A stretch of 64,000 nt of DNA from contig CP136062.1 in assembly GCA_032622095.1 (NCBI GenBank), forward strand, positions 53,985,849-54,049,848, given 5' to 3'. Shown here piece after piece: positions 1 through 10,924 of the stretch. This DNA comes from Siphonodentalium dalli (Eukaryota > Mollusca > Scaphopoda > Gadilida > Siphonodentaliidae). Both the position numbers and the translations under genes were made by a program. Each line of letters starts with the position of its first letter. Positions within the stretch are counted from its first letter, which is position 1. The notes beneath the pieces are model-generated. The model saw only the letters and a list, made by a program, of their open reading frames with translations. It made no database searches and was not told the DNA's origin.

Positions 1-169
1 TAACCTCACCGATCTATTGTGCGACATAAGGGGTCGCGAAACATCAAAACAGCAGTATCGTTTTAGATAATAATTGGTGACGTCACAACATAGGATATAG
101 TCTATATACGACCCAAAGCGTCCGGCTTTGGTTCGTTATTACAATCTGATTTCCCTATAAACCACACAG

Positions 170-334
170 GTAACAGATGGCTCACAACACTGACTAACCA
201 ACGACAGTACACCCTCCGAGTTGACATGGGAGATTTCGAAAATGAAACACGATACGCTCTCTACGATGCTTTCATTGTCGGGGAGGAGACGACGAACTTC
301 ACACTAAGTGTGGGTGGATACAGCGGGGGTGCGG
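170..334 (+). CDS. Fibrinogen-related domain (FReD) protein, internal exon
   Basis: This exon encodes 55 codons of the middle of a fibrinogen C-terminal domain. The protein reads GNRWLTTLTNQRQYTLRVDM and then DFENETRYALYDAFIVGEE and FTLSVGGYSGGAG. These are the family's strand patterns (LT...Y.LRVD, TRYA.Y..F.V and the GGYSG..G turn before the calcium loop). The acceptor is CACAG ending at 169 and the donor is GTAGGT at 335. Both flanking introns are phase 1, so the split glycine codon joins exactly to the exon at 8028. Such proteins are usually secreted carbohydrate-binding lectins (ficolin, tenascin and mollusc FREP types); which type this is cannot be told because the N-terminal exons lie upstream of the window. 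The domain and splice frame are seen directly; secretion and lectin function are inferred from the family. Confidence 0.88.
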
Positions 335-424
335 GTAGGTCCATGTAATGGTTTATTTATCAGACACAATATGTGAGAATGAGATAAAGAACATAATTAA
401 ACTACCATATATATATACAGCACG

Positions 425-560
425 ATCAGTATCGTCATCCTCATCATCGTATCATCACCAATATCATCATCATCATCATCATCACAGCCAGTCTCATACT
501 CATAATCACCATCATCGTCGGCGTCTCATCATCACCACCACCACCACCATCATCATCGTC
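425..560. repeat. CAT/CAC-rich imperfect microsatellite
   Basis: Runs of CAT, CAC and CGT trinucleotides. They create a histidine-rich open frame on the + strand and an Asp/Met-rich frame on the - strand; neither is likely to be a gene. Confidence 0.85.
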
Positions 561-1307
561 GTCATCAGCACTACCACCGTTCTGATCAAAAGCCATTAAA
601 TATGTATCACGAAAATGACGTCTCATATGTCTCCAATGATCGCCCTAGAGCAAACTGTCTGATATTACAACACAACTGGAACCAAATACTATAACCTTTC
701 AAAAATGAACTGCTACTGATAAGAACTACGAATGGGATTTTACCTCAGTGGAATGTGTGTCTTTCTATTAGTTGCCGTTTTACCATATCCGTAGTTACGA
801 TTATGCAATCGAGAAACCAAATATGGGCGAGCTATCATCGAGCCTAACGCTGTGCGTGACGTAATGACAACATAATTAGGTGCAGAATAATCACGACAAA
901 CACAACCACATCAATTGAGTGCGAATGGCAAGAAGTATATATGATGAATCACTCTTGTCGTTTTGAACTTGAAACGTTAATTACGCTACGATTATTGGAA
1001 ACTGAGTGGGGTCAAGTGTCAGGTCAAAAACAAACAGATTGTAACAATTCAGTTCATCTGATGCATGGACTGCCAAACAGTGACTCATCATCATAGGTTA
1101 TTGTTGGACAGTCTATGCCCCTGGTGGCTGACAATGATAATAAGATAGAAAATTATCATAAAACAAAATCTAACTGGGAAAAGAACATTATTAAAAAGCA
1201 ATTAAGACACCATCACATGTGTATGCCAAAGATGGGGAAATGGTTAATATAAGCGTCATACTTTCTGCCAAATCCCATTATTTAATATAATTGTCTTTAT
1301 ATATTAT

Positions 1308-3730
1308 ACTAGCAGGTTAGCCCGCCACTGGCGGCAATCGTCAGAAACATGACAATTTTTAATATTTTTTAATTAATTTTTTTTTAATAAATTAAACAAA
1401 TTAATTATTTAATTTAAATTTTTGTTTTTCAATGAGTTAATTGTGCCTTTTTAATTTTTTAATTGAATTTTTTGTTTTTCAATTTTACCCGATTGTTTTT
1501 GTTTTTCAATGAGTTAATTGTGCCTTTTGCATTTACTGGCTTTTTTTTATGTTTTTCAATGAGTTAATTGTGCCTTTTTAAATTGAATTTTTTTCAATTT
1601 GACCCGATTTGACCTTGAATTAATCATTTTCAAGGTCAAGGTCAGATCGGGGTCACAATTTAACCCGCCCATGACACTTCCCGTAGGTAGCAAGTTTGAG
1701 CTCAATCGGTTCGAGTCTATAACGGACACACACACATATATATGACACTTCCCGCAGGTATCAAGTTTGAGCTCAATCGGCATTCCCTGGAATTTCCCAG
1801 AAGATATTCATGGGGAGGTCAAGTGACCAATTTTGAAATTTGCTGGTCGCATTCGTCTGTAGGTCTGAGGAATTCTCGGCTAGATATTGTTACCAATATG
1901 ACATCTTTAAATTAATCCCACCGTTCACCCCCATCACCAACGCGACGTAATTTTGGTCGAGATGACGAAATATGAGTGCGACAGAGAATATTGTTTCATC
2001 GAAAGCATTTGAATGAATACGTCACAAGACTCGCCTTGATGGTGGCTAATAGATATTTGTCCCTGGTAGGTGTTGGGAATGTGAATTAAAATTGCCGTGT
2101 GGATGCCGTGGGGGTCTAATCCGATGAAAACGTCCCCGTTCCTAGGAAGCGAGTTCCAGATAACGTAAACAAACGTCGTATTCGAAAGCCGAAGGGAATA
2201 AAGAGCGTTAACCGTTTAACGAACCCAAATATGGAAGATCTTTATCAACGACACTGCGGATACGAACGCTCTTTAAATATCAACGTTATTAACCCCGAAG
2301 TGCCGTTTTTTGTGACTGGGAGTGGAGAACGGCGGGTGCTCTGATCTTCTCCAAAATGCCACGACGACCATTCCCGTATGATTTTATCCTTAGATGGGAA
2401 GTTTGAGCTCAATCGGTCCAGCCGTTTTCGAGTCTATAGAGGACAAATATACACACACATATACGGAAGTCTCAAATATATAGGAGACTAGCAGGTTAGC
2501 CCGCCACTGGCGGCATTCGTCCCATGGCTTTGTTTGAAAAAGCAATTGCAACAGGTTCCGAGACACTTGTGCTGCATTTGCACCAAATTTCGGCAATAGT
2601 CAGAAACATGACAATTTTAATTTAATGTTTTGTTTTTCAATGAGTTAATTTTTTTGTTTTTCAATGAGTTAATTGTGCTTTTTTAATTTTTTAATTGTAT
2701 TTTTTGTTTTTAAATTTTACTCGATTTTTTTCGGTTTTTCAAGGAGTTAATTGTGCCTTTTTAATTTTGTTTTTCAATTTTACCCGATTTTTTTTAGTTT
2801 TTCAATGAACCCGTCCATGACACTTCCCGTATTTAGCAAGTTTTAGCTCAATCGGTTCGAGTCTATAAAGGACACACTCATATATATGACACTTCCCGTA
2901 GGTAGCAAGTTTGAGCTCAATCGGCATTCCCTGGAATTTCCCAGTCACCAACGCGGCGTAATTTTGGTACATATATAGAGACCAATTGTCCATCGGCTGT
3001 CATGTGTAGTAAAGATGTCTTATAAGCCGACATTGCCGTGGGGATGCCCGTTCCTACACGCGTTTTCGATTCTATGAAGTACCCACACACATATATATGC
3101 CTATATATGCAGAGAAGCATTATGCCTATATATGCAGATGCTATATATATATATATATATATACTGTAAAAACAAAGCGCGCCATCCGTGCTCGCAGGCA
3201 ATACATTTCGAGCGATAACGTTTGCGTAAATACGAAATTGTGAGTGTTGGTTTGTAACCGGGATTTCTGAGAAGCATTATGCCTATAACTACCCCCCCCC
3301 CCCCAGCCCTGACCTAAGTGTCATACATACTATAACAATGATGTTGTAAGAGCTCCAATAAATCTCCCCGCATAGGCAAGCACTCAATGTTCCCGTATAA
3401 CTATGCAGATGCTAATAACGTTGAATGGTAAACAGACGCTCTTTATAGAGATGCGTCAACAACAAACGCTCATTAAATAATCACTTGATTAACCCACGCC
3501 GTGCCTTTGCGGTGATTTGAGATTGGAGAACGGGTGCTCTGAGCTTCTCTAAACCGCGACCACGGTCGTGTCGGTGAGATTTGACACTTACATAGGAAGT
3601 TTGAGCTCAATATGTACACGCGTTTTGGATTCTATGAAGTACCCACACACATATATACGAAGTCTCAAAATATATAGTATAGACTAGCAGCTTTGCCCAG
3701 GTTAATGCGATGTGAAACAATCTGTATGCT
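1308..3730. repeat. Two head-to-tail copies of a 1.18-kb repeat plus the start of a third
   Basis: Each unit begins ACTAGCAG (1308, 2487, 3683). The first two continue into a GCCCGCCACTGGCGG hairpin, a T-rich zone of repeated TTTTTCAATGAGTTAATTG, and GAGCTCAATCGG...GAGTCTATA...ACACACACATATA segments. The ends contain GAAGTCTCAAA(A)TATATAG just before the next ACTAGCAG. Spacings are 1179 and 1196 bp. The start and the 'AAGTTTGAGCTCAATCGG ... GAGTCTATA' tail resemble non-autonomous elements common in invertebrates (Helitron or RTE-derived); the class is an inference. Block edges were placed by eye. Confidence 0.7.
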
Positions 3731-4282
3731 GTGGATATTTGTCGGGGGTAGAGAACGCTCTTGCTTAAAGTATTATACGTTTTTTCATAAATTTTATATT
3801 CAAATAGCATCATAAAACATGATTATTACAGTCATGGAATAAGTAGTGGCTCACCTTGTCAATTGTCATTCTGTTTATCGCGATTAATCCGTTCCACCAA
3901 TAATGAAGTATTTATTTATTTACAACTGCGTATACATTAGACGTTATAATATCATACATGAACATCATAAACACATTAGTTCGATAAAAGATGATAATTG
4001 GGTTTTACATATTGAGATGTATCAATCAATTTAGTGGGTTGGACTAAGATATCGAGGACACCTGGCTATCATATCTCCATGAAGATACAGATGTTTCAAA
4101 GAAATTTCCAGGTGCTCCTCTGTTCATGGTGCTATATATTGGCTAAATATTCTCAGTTTAAACGAGATGTTGCTGCGCAATATATCAGCTACATGTGTCA
4201 GGCACAGAGCGAGATTTTGAGTTGTTTATGTCGGTCGATGAGTCTGTTATAAAACCCTTGTCAGATGTCAGTATTCTTGTTC

Positions 4283-4452
4283 CGGTCAATCGACGGGACG
4301 GTCGCACTGTGCTTGACGCACGAGCCGTTGATTGACCGTGAGTTATTTGTCGGGCTTGGCTGGACATGGGTACCTTAATCCCCAGCCAAGTCTGCAGCAT
4401 GCTGAGCGCTTTCCAGTCTGCCCATTGTGTTAGCTGACATGTCCATGCTAAC
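4283..4452. repeat. Three successive hairpins heading a GC-rich island
   Basis: Arms 4283-4296/4325-4338 (14 bp, one mismatch), 4355-4363/4382-4390 (9 bp, CTTGGCTGG/CCAGCCAAG) and 4429-4434/4447-4452 (GTTAGC/GCTAAC). They come one after another immediately 5' of the decayed coding stretch. They could be the structured 5' end of a retroelement transcript; that is inference. Confidence 0.55.
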
Positions 4453-4467
4453 GCGGGTAGACTGGAT

Positions 4468-5113
4468 GTGGTTTTGGAGTATCGGGTCGCCCCAGCAGAA
4501 CCCTCTGCCGGCCGCGGCTCGATAGGACCCACCGGAATCCACCGGTCCGGGGCTGGCCAGACCACCACAGACGGGAAAAAGAAAAAGAACCGAAAGAAGA
4601 ACCCGTCTCGCCGCCGAAGGGACGCCGACAGGAAGGTCAGGTGGAGACAGGGGAGAACTGAGAGACGCCCAGTTCCCCCCACCTGGCCTCGCAGCAGCAA
4701 CAGCAGCAGCCCTCTGTCGGTGCGCCAGAAACCACCAGAAGCGGAAACGACAGGGACGTCGATGTCACCCCGGCCGTCCCTGCCGCCGACTTTGTGGTAC
4801 GAATGGAGACCTTGCCACCTTTAGCACCGTCTCCAGACCCGGATGCAGCGGAGGACTACAATCCACCGACACCGAGACCTCCGGTGTCCCCCGACTGCAT
4901 CGCGGAAGAGGAGCAGGCATCACCACCCCCTGTTCCTGTTGATGATGCTGAAATTAAACACCAAAAGTACATGAAGAAGCAGAAGCAGAACATCAACTAA
5001 AATTCCAACAGCTCAAGGATCTAATCCTACAGCAGCAACAACAACTACAGAGATCTCCACCATCTTCAACCGAAAAACCTAATTCGAAGAAAAAGAGGAA
5101 AAAGAAAAAATAA
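4468..5113 (+). pseudogene. Decayed coding region of unknown family in a GC-rich island
   Basis: This stretch is clearly richer in G+C than the DNA around it and is open in several frames. One frame (4468-4824) has a basic tract KKKKNRKKNPSRRRR. A second frame (open from about 4666 to 5000) is rich in proline, acidic residues and a QQQQQQ run. After a frame change near 4960 a third frame continues with a glutamine-rich segment (ILQQQQQLQ) and ends in a KKKRKKKK tail at a TAA, 5111-5113. AATAAA-like signals follow (about 5131 and 5154). The order of a basic segment, an acidic/proline-rich segment and a basic tail suggests an eroded gag or ORF1-type protein, but no conserved domain is recognisable. 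A decayed host exon is an alternative. The two frame changes argue against a working gene. Confidence 0.4.
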
Positions 5114-5799
5114 AGTTAACATAATAAATTGCTTCTTTTTTTAGGTTAATCTATAATAAAGGCAAAAACATGAGGGGTTAAGGGGAGGACCAATCGGTCC
5201 TTCCGACAATCCCGGGGTTAGCCCCCCCCCCCAAACCACCCATTAAAAAGTATTGGGAGAATCCTGAAAAGTCTTATACTACTAACTGCATTTTCTTGTA
5301 TATCAGAAGAAACTATATTTGACTGCACACTGTGACCACTATTTTTGAACAGGCCTGCCATATTATATCTCTTAACAAAGTGTAACATTTTTGTGGAAAC
5401 TGTATTGAAAGGAACAGACTCAATTTTGTTATAATATATATGCAATCCTCTGACGGTTCGAGGTCTCTCAGTTTGCACGAATATATGTATCTCTTCAATA
5501 TAATCATAAATATACGTTTAGTGCTTCTTCTATGTATCTCTTTTGCTAGCTCATTGTGTGAATGCCCTGATTGGCATCCCAATATAAATATGACACTTAA
5601 GAAGATATAATTGTTCAAGTGACTTAAGTGGGTCACCCTATGTCGGGATTGTGAAATATGAATGCCCAAAACTACTTAAAATGAAATGGAGATGGCCTGG
5701 GTGACTGTATATAACTTATATGTGGATATCGGCGAATAGCAATCTTATCAATGATAGTGCATATCCGCTCGCCATCCGTGACGCAAACGACACCAAATG

Positions 5800-7700
5800 T
5801 GATTTAATTCATGGTATATCATTAGAGAAAAACGTTTATGAATTTGGTGGAAATTGGTGCCAAATATATTTGTATCAACTTTTGCCTCTTTTGACATATT
5901 TAAACCACTGCCATTATACTAATGGATGCATGATATACTGGCGATGATTATATATATGTTTGGTGGTAATCAGCAACTAATCAAATTCGGAGAATAGTTA
6001 TGACCCCATATCTCTCATCCAAACGACAGCAATTTGACGTCTTTAAATCACACGATGATATTCCTCGTATCATAGAGAAGAATAATATATCAATTTTGTG
6101 GAAATCTGGGCTAAAATAGTTTATTAAATCAATTGTTGATGCAACGCTGACTCGAACAACGCCATACTACGAAGGTGATTATGTATTCGTTTGGTGGAAA
6201 TCTGGGACAAAACTATTTCACCATATTTTTTTAATTTTGCCGACCTCCCCCTTTTCTTCCCCTGACACCAACAGCGTCATTTTTGAAAAGTTTAACCCGC
6301 ACCAATATCTTCATTGTAAAAGGTTACCCCTCTTAGACTGCCTTGGTGCCATCTCGATTGTACCACGTGAAGTTATATATAGAACCCACACAGACAGACA
6401 GAAAGACCGTCAGACAGACAGCACGATTTGATTTCTTGTAGCATTTGAGAAGAACGTGTCTGAATTTGATGGTAATTGGTACTAAAAATATTTTGTATTA
6501 GGTTTGGTGACCCTCGAGCCCGTCCCTATTTCGGACTCATGCTGCACACACTAAGACTCATTAGAGATTAGAGATGCATATATATGAAATTGGTGAAAAT
6601 TGGCGAGTATACAAATTCGTATCAAATTCAAGGTCCCCATATCTCTCACCCATAGGGCACAAATATGGTGTATCTAAACGACACGATAAGATTCCCCGTA
6701 TCACAGAGAAGAATATGTATCAATCTGGTGGAAATCGGCACTAAACATATAGATATAATTTGTTGTGTCACTCTCATCTCTATACACCGCTGACTCGAAT
6801 AGCCCCACTTGTGACACCCTTAAACCACACGATTACACTCCTGATATCATAGAGATGATTGTTTATAAGTTTGGTGATAATCGGCGACTAAACAATTTTG
6901 TTTATCAAATTTAGTGCCAATCCCTCCCCTCCCCATCTCTCACCCAAACAGCACCAATATGGCGTCTTTAAATCACACGATTAGATTCCTCGTATCACGG
7001 ATAAGAACGTGTATCAATTTGGTGGAAATTGGCGCAAAAAACTGTGCATCCATTTTGGTGCCCCTGTCCCTTTCAATGCAACCCTGACTCGAATGAGGCC
7101 ACATTTGACAGATATAAGCCACACAATTAGACTCCTCATACCATGGGGATGATTTTGTATAAGTGTGGTGGCAATCGGCGACTAAACCAATTATTATCAA
7201 ATTTAGTGCCCACCCCTCCCAATCTCTCATCAAAAATACAACGATTTGGCGTTGTTAAATCGCACAATTAGATTCATTGTATCATGAAGAAGAATATATA
7301 TCAATTTGGTGGAGATCGGCGCTAAAATTAGTTTTATCAATTTTGGTGCCCCTCTCCCCTTCCTTGCATCCCTGACTCGAACGACGCCACTTTTGACATA
7401 TTTAAACCACACCGTTGGATTCTTCATATCATGGGGATGATTATATGTAAGTTTCGTGGCAATCGGCGACAGAAAAAAAATCCCCCTCCCCTTCCAGGCA
7501 CCCCTGACGCGAACGGCGCGACTTTTGTCATATTTAAACCACACCATTATATTCCTCATATCATGGGGATGATTATATATAAGTTTGGTGGCAATCGGCG
7601 ACAAATGTTTTTTCTGCCCCTCCCCCTTTTCTGCCCCTGACAACAACGGCGTCACTTTAGAAAATTCTAACCCCGACCATTATCTTTCTCGTAAAAAGCT
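5800..7700. repeat. Degenerate tandem array of about 140-bp units
   Basis: The phrase TTTGGTGG(A/C)AATCGGCG recurs in variants near 5842, 5958, 6093, 6189, 6466, 6587, 6724, 6868, 7016, 7162, 7302, 7451 and 7585, mostly 120-150 bp apart. Between occurrences are shared blocks: 'GTGCCCCTCCCC', 'CTGACTCGAACG.CGCCAC', 'TTTAAACCACACGATTAGATTCCTC' in variants, and 'ATGGGGATGATTATAT'. Both 6390-6425 and 7761-7784 end in CAGACAGACAG microsatellite, so the array may consist of two inserted blocks. Confidence 0.75.
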
Positions 7701-8027
7701 ACTCCTAGTAGACCCATTTGGCATCATCTAGATGGGCCCCTGTGAATTTCTATATAACACAGACAGACAGACAGACAGACAGACATTCGCAAATATAGAT
7801 ATAGATAGATAACTCTGTTAATTTAATGATGTGCATGATTTAGAGAAATAATTAGGTTTGGACGACATGCTCTATGTTCTCACAGACTCAAATGTTTCCA
7901 GACCGTTCGTAATTCTGATCAGTAGTAGTTCACTATGTGTCCATTTGTGAGAAAACAGCAACGGACATATACATGCAATATATGTAAAGTCACATTGCAG
8001 GACGTATGCTATTGTTTTCTTTTTCAG

Positions 8028-8284
8028 GGGATTCCCTTATCACGCGCTCAAATGGATGGCCATTCTCGACATTTGACGTCGATAATGACGGCCGTGAGTA
8101 CAGCTGCGCCGTACGCTACAAGGGTGCGTGGTGGTACGGAGGTCCATGTCATGACTCTAACCTGAACGGCCAATATCTTGGAGGAAACCACTCAACTTTC
8201 ACAGATGGGGTGAACTGGTATTCGTGGAAGGCTTTTGAATACTCCTTAAAATTCACAGAAATGAAAATTCGACCTCGCCTATGA
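8028..8284 (+). CDS. Fibrinogen-related domain (FReD) protein, terminal coding exon
   Basis: This exon supplies the C-terminal end of the fibrinogen domain. It reads GDSLITRSNGWPFSTFD, then the calcium-binding loop DVDNDG, the disulfide-bounded CAVRYKGAWWYGGPC, and NLNGQYLGG, and ends with EMKIRP and a TGA at 8282-8284. Two cysteines are placed as in the family's C-terminal disulfide, and the WW plus NLNG signature of the ligand-binding pocket is intact. The open frame upstream to 8006 is intron; the exon begins after AG at 8026-8027 because that restores GAGDSL across the junction. With the 170-334 exon it gives about 140 residues of a domain normally around 210-220 long, so the first third lies in exons to the left of the window. 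No frameshift or stop is present, so this looks like a functional host gene. Confidence 0.93.
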
Positions 8285-8545
8285 GCAAACGGCTGCGGAT
8301 CACGACAACCTCTTCGTTGACTATGTTCCTACCATTCATGTGGAGACTAACACTTGTGACAAAACCATAATTATGCACACTTAGAAGAATAATAGATCTC
8401 AATGCTCATGCAGCATGCACAACTATTTTATCAGTACAGTAGCATTCACTTCTGGAACACCATATACGAATTAACTGAACAGTTGCTGAACAGTTGGTGC
8501 TGTGATTGTTTTTTTCTTCTAATAAACAGCAAGAGAAAACTACTT
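8285..8545 (+). promoter_or_regulatory. 3' UTR and polyadenylation signal of the FReD gene
   Basis: An AATAAA hexamer lies at 8521-8526, 237 bp after the stop codon, directly after a T-rich tract. The transcript most likely ends near 8540. The exact cleavage site is an inference. Confidence 0.7.
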
Positions 8546-8789
8546 TTTATTTCACTATAATTAGCTCCATTTAGCTATAGGCCCTGCGTCGGTGATATCC
8601 TGGTGCCACCCCTGTTGGAAAAGATATAGCTATTTAAAGAAGACCACAGAGAGTAGAAATCAGGGGATCACAAATCGACCCAAATTAGATGCAATCGCAT
8701 ATATGTGTTTTGTTCTGTTGTCCTCCACACCATATATACTCGGTCTCTAAAACCCCAATTTCCTCGCGCTCCTGTTGCTCAAATTCTAG

Positions 8790-8797
8790 TATAAAAG
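8790..8797 (+). promoter_or_regulatory. Isolated TATA-box-like sequence
   Basis: TATAAAAG 5' of DNA with no recognised gene. Reported only because the match is exact; no downstream coding exon can be supported. Confidence 0.15.
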
Positions 8798-9088
8798 TGC
8801 GTCTATTCCAGACAAAGTTAAAACATAATATCTGACAAGACAAGACTTAGATAGACACCGTAACGGCTAATCTCATTACCAATCTAACAACACCAGTCGA
8901 GCATGATTACCCTTCAAACCAATAACACCGGTACCAATTTACGGCCAACCGCATGAACACACACCATGGATAAATACACGGTTAAAGGCGCGGCGGTCTT
9001 TTATTAAAATGGTTATATCTGGCATATACCCATGGTTATATATAAACGGGCTACGAGTATCTGACCGCTAGTTTTCGCGTGTAGTTAC

Positions 9089-9155
9089 GCTTTCTTCAGA
9101 AAGTATGAACAGTGACATAGAGTTAAGCTTTCTTCAGAAAGTATGAATAGTGATA
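9089..9155. repeat. Short direct repeat with an inner palindrome
   Basis: Two copies, 38 bp apart (9089-9117 and 9127-9155), of GCTTTCTTCAGAAAGTATGA followed by (A)C/TAGTGA. Each contains the near-palindrome CTTTCTTCAGAAAG. Confidence 0.6.
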
Positions 9156-9709
9156 TATTATCTCAGTTTCGTGTATTTCAATTCTTCTAAACTATAAAAT
9201 TTCAATACATTCCATCTGATCCAATATGTTTTACATATATTGAATACCCACAGTCGCTCCCGAGGCACAGCGGTGGCTTGTTTCATAATGCATGGATGAT
9301 TTGCACAAAAGTAATCGTCCACCAACTGGTCGGTCCATTGAAAGGCCGGTGCACTTAACTGGTGCAAATAGTGGTTTATTTGATCAGAAACGATACCTTT
9401 TGTGATCTTTGGCACCCATCTCAAAAGAGACAATCCCTAGGTATCAAGATACAAACAGTGGTGTATCTACTTTTATTGCACACCCAGTGGCAATTGAAAC
9501 GTTCAATAAAAAATGTGTATTGTTCTTGTTGAACAATACAACACATTACGTCATCAACGTCGCTGGCGACGTCAACTTTAACAAATGTCTTCGCTAAATT
9601 ATGGGGTAATTTAAGCTAATTTAAGCACACATTTGTTCAATTAAATATCGACCTAAATGTTAGTATGTTACAAGCTACAACCTTCAGTGTGTGCAATAAA
9701 CATAGACCA

Positions 9710-9847
9710 ACACAGTTGTGTGAACATATAAACGTTATTGTACTCGTTTGTCACGCCGTGAGGTAAAACTCGAACCTCCGGCTCTCGTTTTACCATCGCG
9801 TCACAACAAACTCGTGCAATAACGTTAACTAGTTCACATACTTGTGT
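9710..9847. mobile_element. Foldback (palindromic) miniature element
   Basis: The left arm (9710-9774) and right arm (9784-9847) are inverted copies: ACACA...GTGTGAAC...AACGTTATTG...CGTTTGT on the left matches the reverse complement of the right. A few mismatches and indels separate the arms and the turn is near CCTCCGG. No target-site duplication is obvious. Confidence 0.7.
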
Positions 9848-10104
9848 CGTTCTATCTATTAACTATCAGTCAGTACTAACAGTCATAAATTGCATTGTTG
9901 GGATATTCATAATAATTACACCATTTATTTACTAAATGGATTCTCTCATTCAGGTATAAAAGTACACATTGGAATTATATATTATTCATCTGGAGGGTAG
10001 TTAAGTAAACTTATCAGACGCCAGTGTGACAAAATAATATTACAAGTGCATTGCGATTAATATTTTGGGATGGGAGATGATCATATAATAAGATAAGGTC
10101 GTTT

Positions 10105-10460
10105 GTTGAACTTATTATCCGAACATTTTCTGATGGAACTACTCGCCAATGAGTATTTAGTAAAGAAAGGGTTAAACTTATTATCTGAACGTGTCCTATG
10201 GGAACTACTCATCAATGAGTATTTAGTACACAAGTGGTTAACTCAATGTAAGAGCTAGCTCGTTATAAATCTGGCAGATGGATTTTGTAGCCGCGACAGC
10301 GAATAATTTCCGTCGAAGATTTTGGCTGGGTGACAGACATTATTGCAAAATCATTCTCGTCAACGAGTATTTAGTAAAGAAGGGGTTAAACTTATTATCG
10401 GAACATGTCCCATGGGACACCTCTGACCAATGAGTATTTAGTATAGCAATGGTTAACTCA
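10105..10460. repeat. Imperfect tandem repeat of about 70 bp
   Basis: The phrases 'TTAAACTTATTATC.GAAC' and 'CAATGAGTATTTAGTA' recur, the latter near 10149, 10214, 10359 and 10430. There are about four units, the third partial. A related phrase (ATTATCCGAACATT) is seen near 16090. Confidence 0.65.
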
Positions 10461-10924
10461 TATTCAAATTACTTCAGTTTTTGAAAATATGCTGCTGAAA
10501 AAAATTATGTGAATTATCGCACTTTAGCTGATTCATGAGTTGAATTCAAATCGTTCCTGTAGTTCAGAAAGATATCTAGTTGGGTATGGCATTATTGATA
10601 TGGAATCTGTCGATTCCAGCTTTAAACAACTGAGATTAGGGTGGATACACACATGCATGTAATTTTTGCATGTAAAATACACGTATTACATGTATTTTAC
10701 ATGGCCACACCAATAATTGACAACATTAATCACTTGCGCGCGAGCGGTTCATTGTTAGCAGGCCAGACAAGTGAGTAGGATAAGCGAAGTCAAACTCTCC
10801 GCTATCAGGACATTTAAGGCCAGTCCAAAACATGTCTTTTCTTACGGATGCGGAAATTTGTCAAGTCGGTGTTAATCTGGCATTTTATTAATGCACGAAC
10901 ACCAGAAGCGACACGTCTGGCATA

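Larger units (their letters stand above)
335..8027 (+). other. 7.7-kb phase-1 intron of the FReD gene, filled with repeats
   Basis: The intron runs from the GTAGGT donor to a TTTTTCAG acceptor with a good pyrimidine tract (8014-8027). It carries a CAT-rich microsatellite, two head-to-tail copies of a 1.18-kb repeat, a GC-rich island and a degenerate 140-bp array, described separately. Between these (about 600-1300 and 3730-4280) no coding or structured signal was recognised beyond AT-rich DNA. Simple C runs are present at about 3292-3304 and 5222-5232. Confidence 0.8.

Noticed and set aside
348-626. Histidine-rich + frame and Asp/Met-rich - frame
   Set aside because: Direct translation of a CAT/CAC microsatellite inside the FReD intron.
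7935-8165. Open frame crossing the last FReD exon in another frame
   Set aside because: Shadow of the real exon; the fibrinogen frame is unambiguous.
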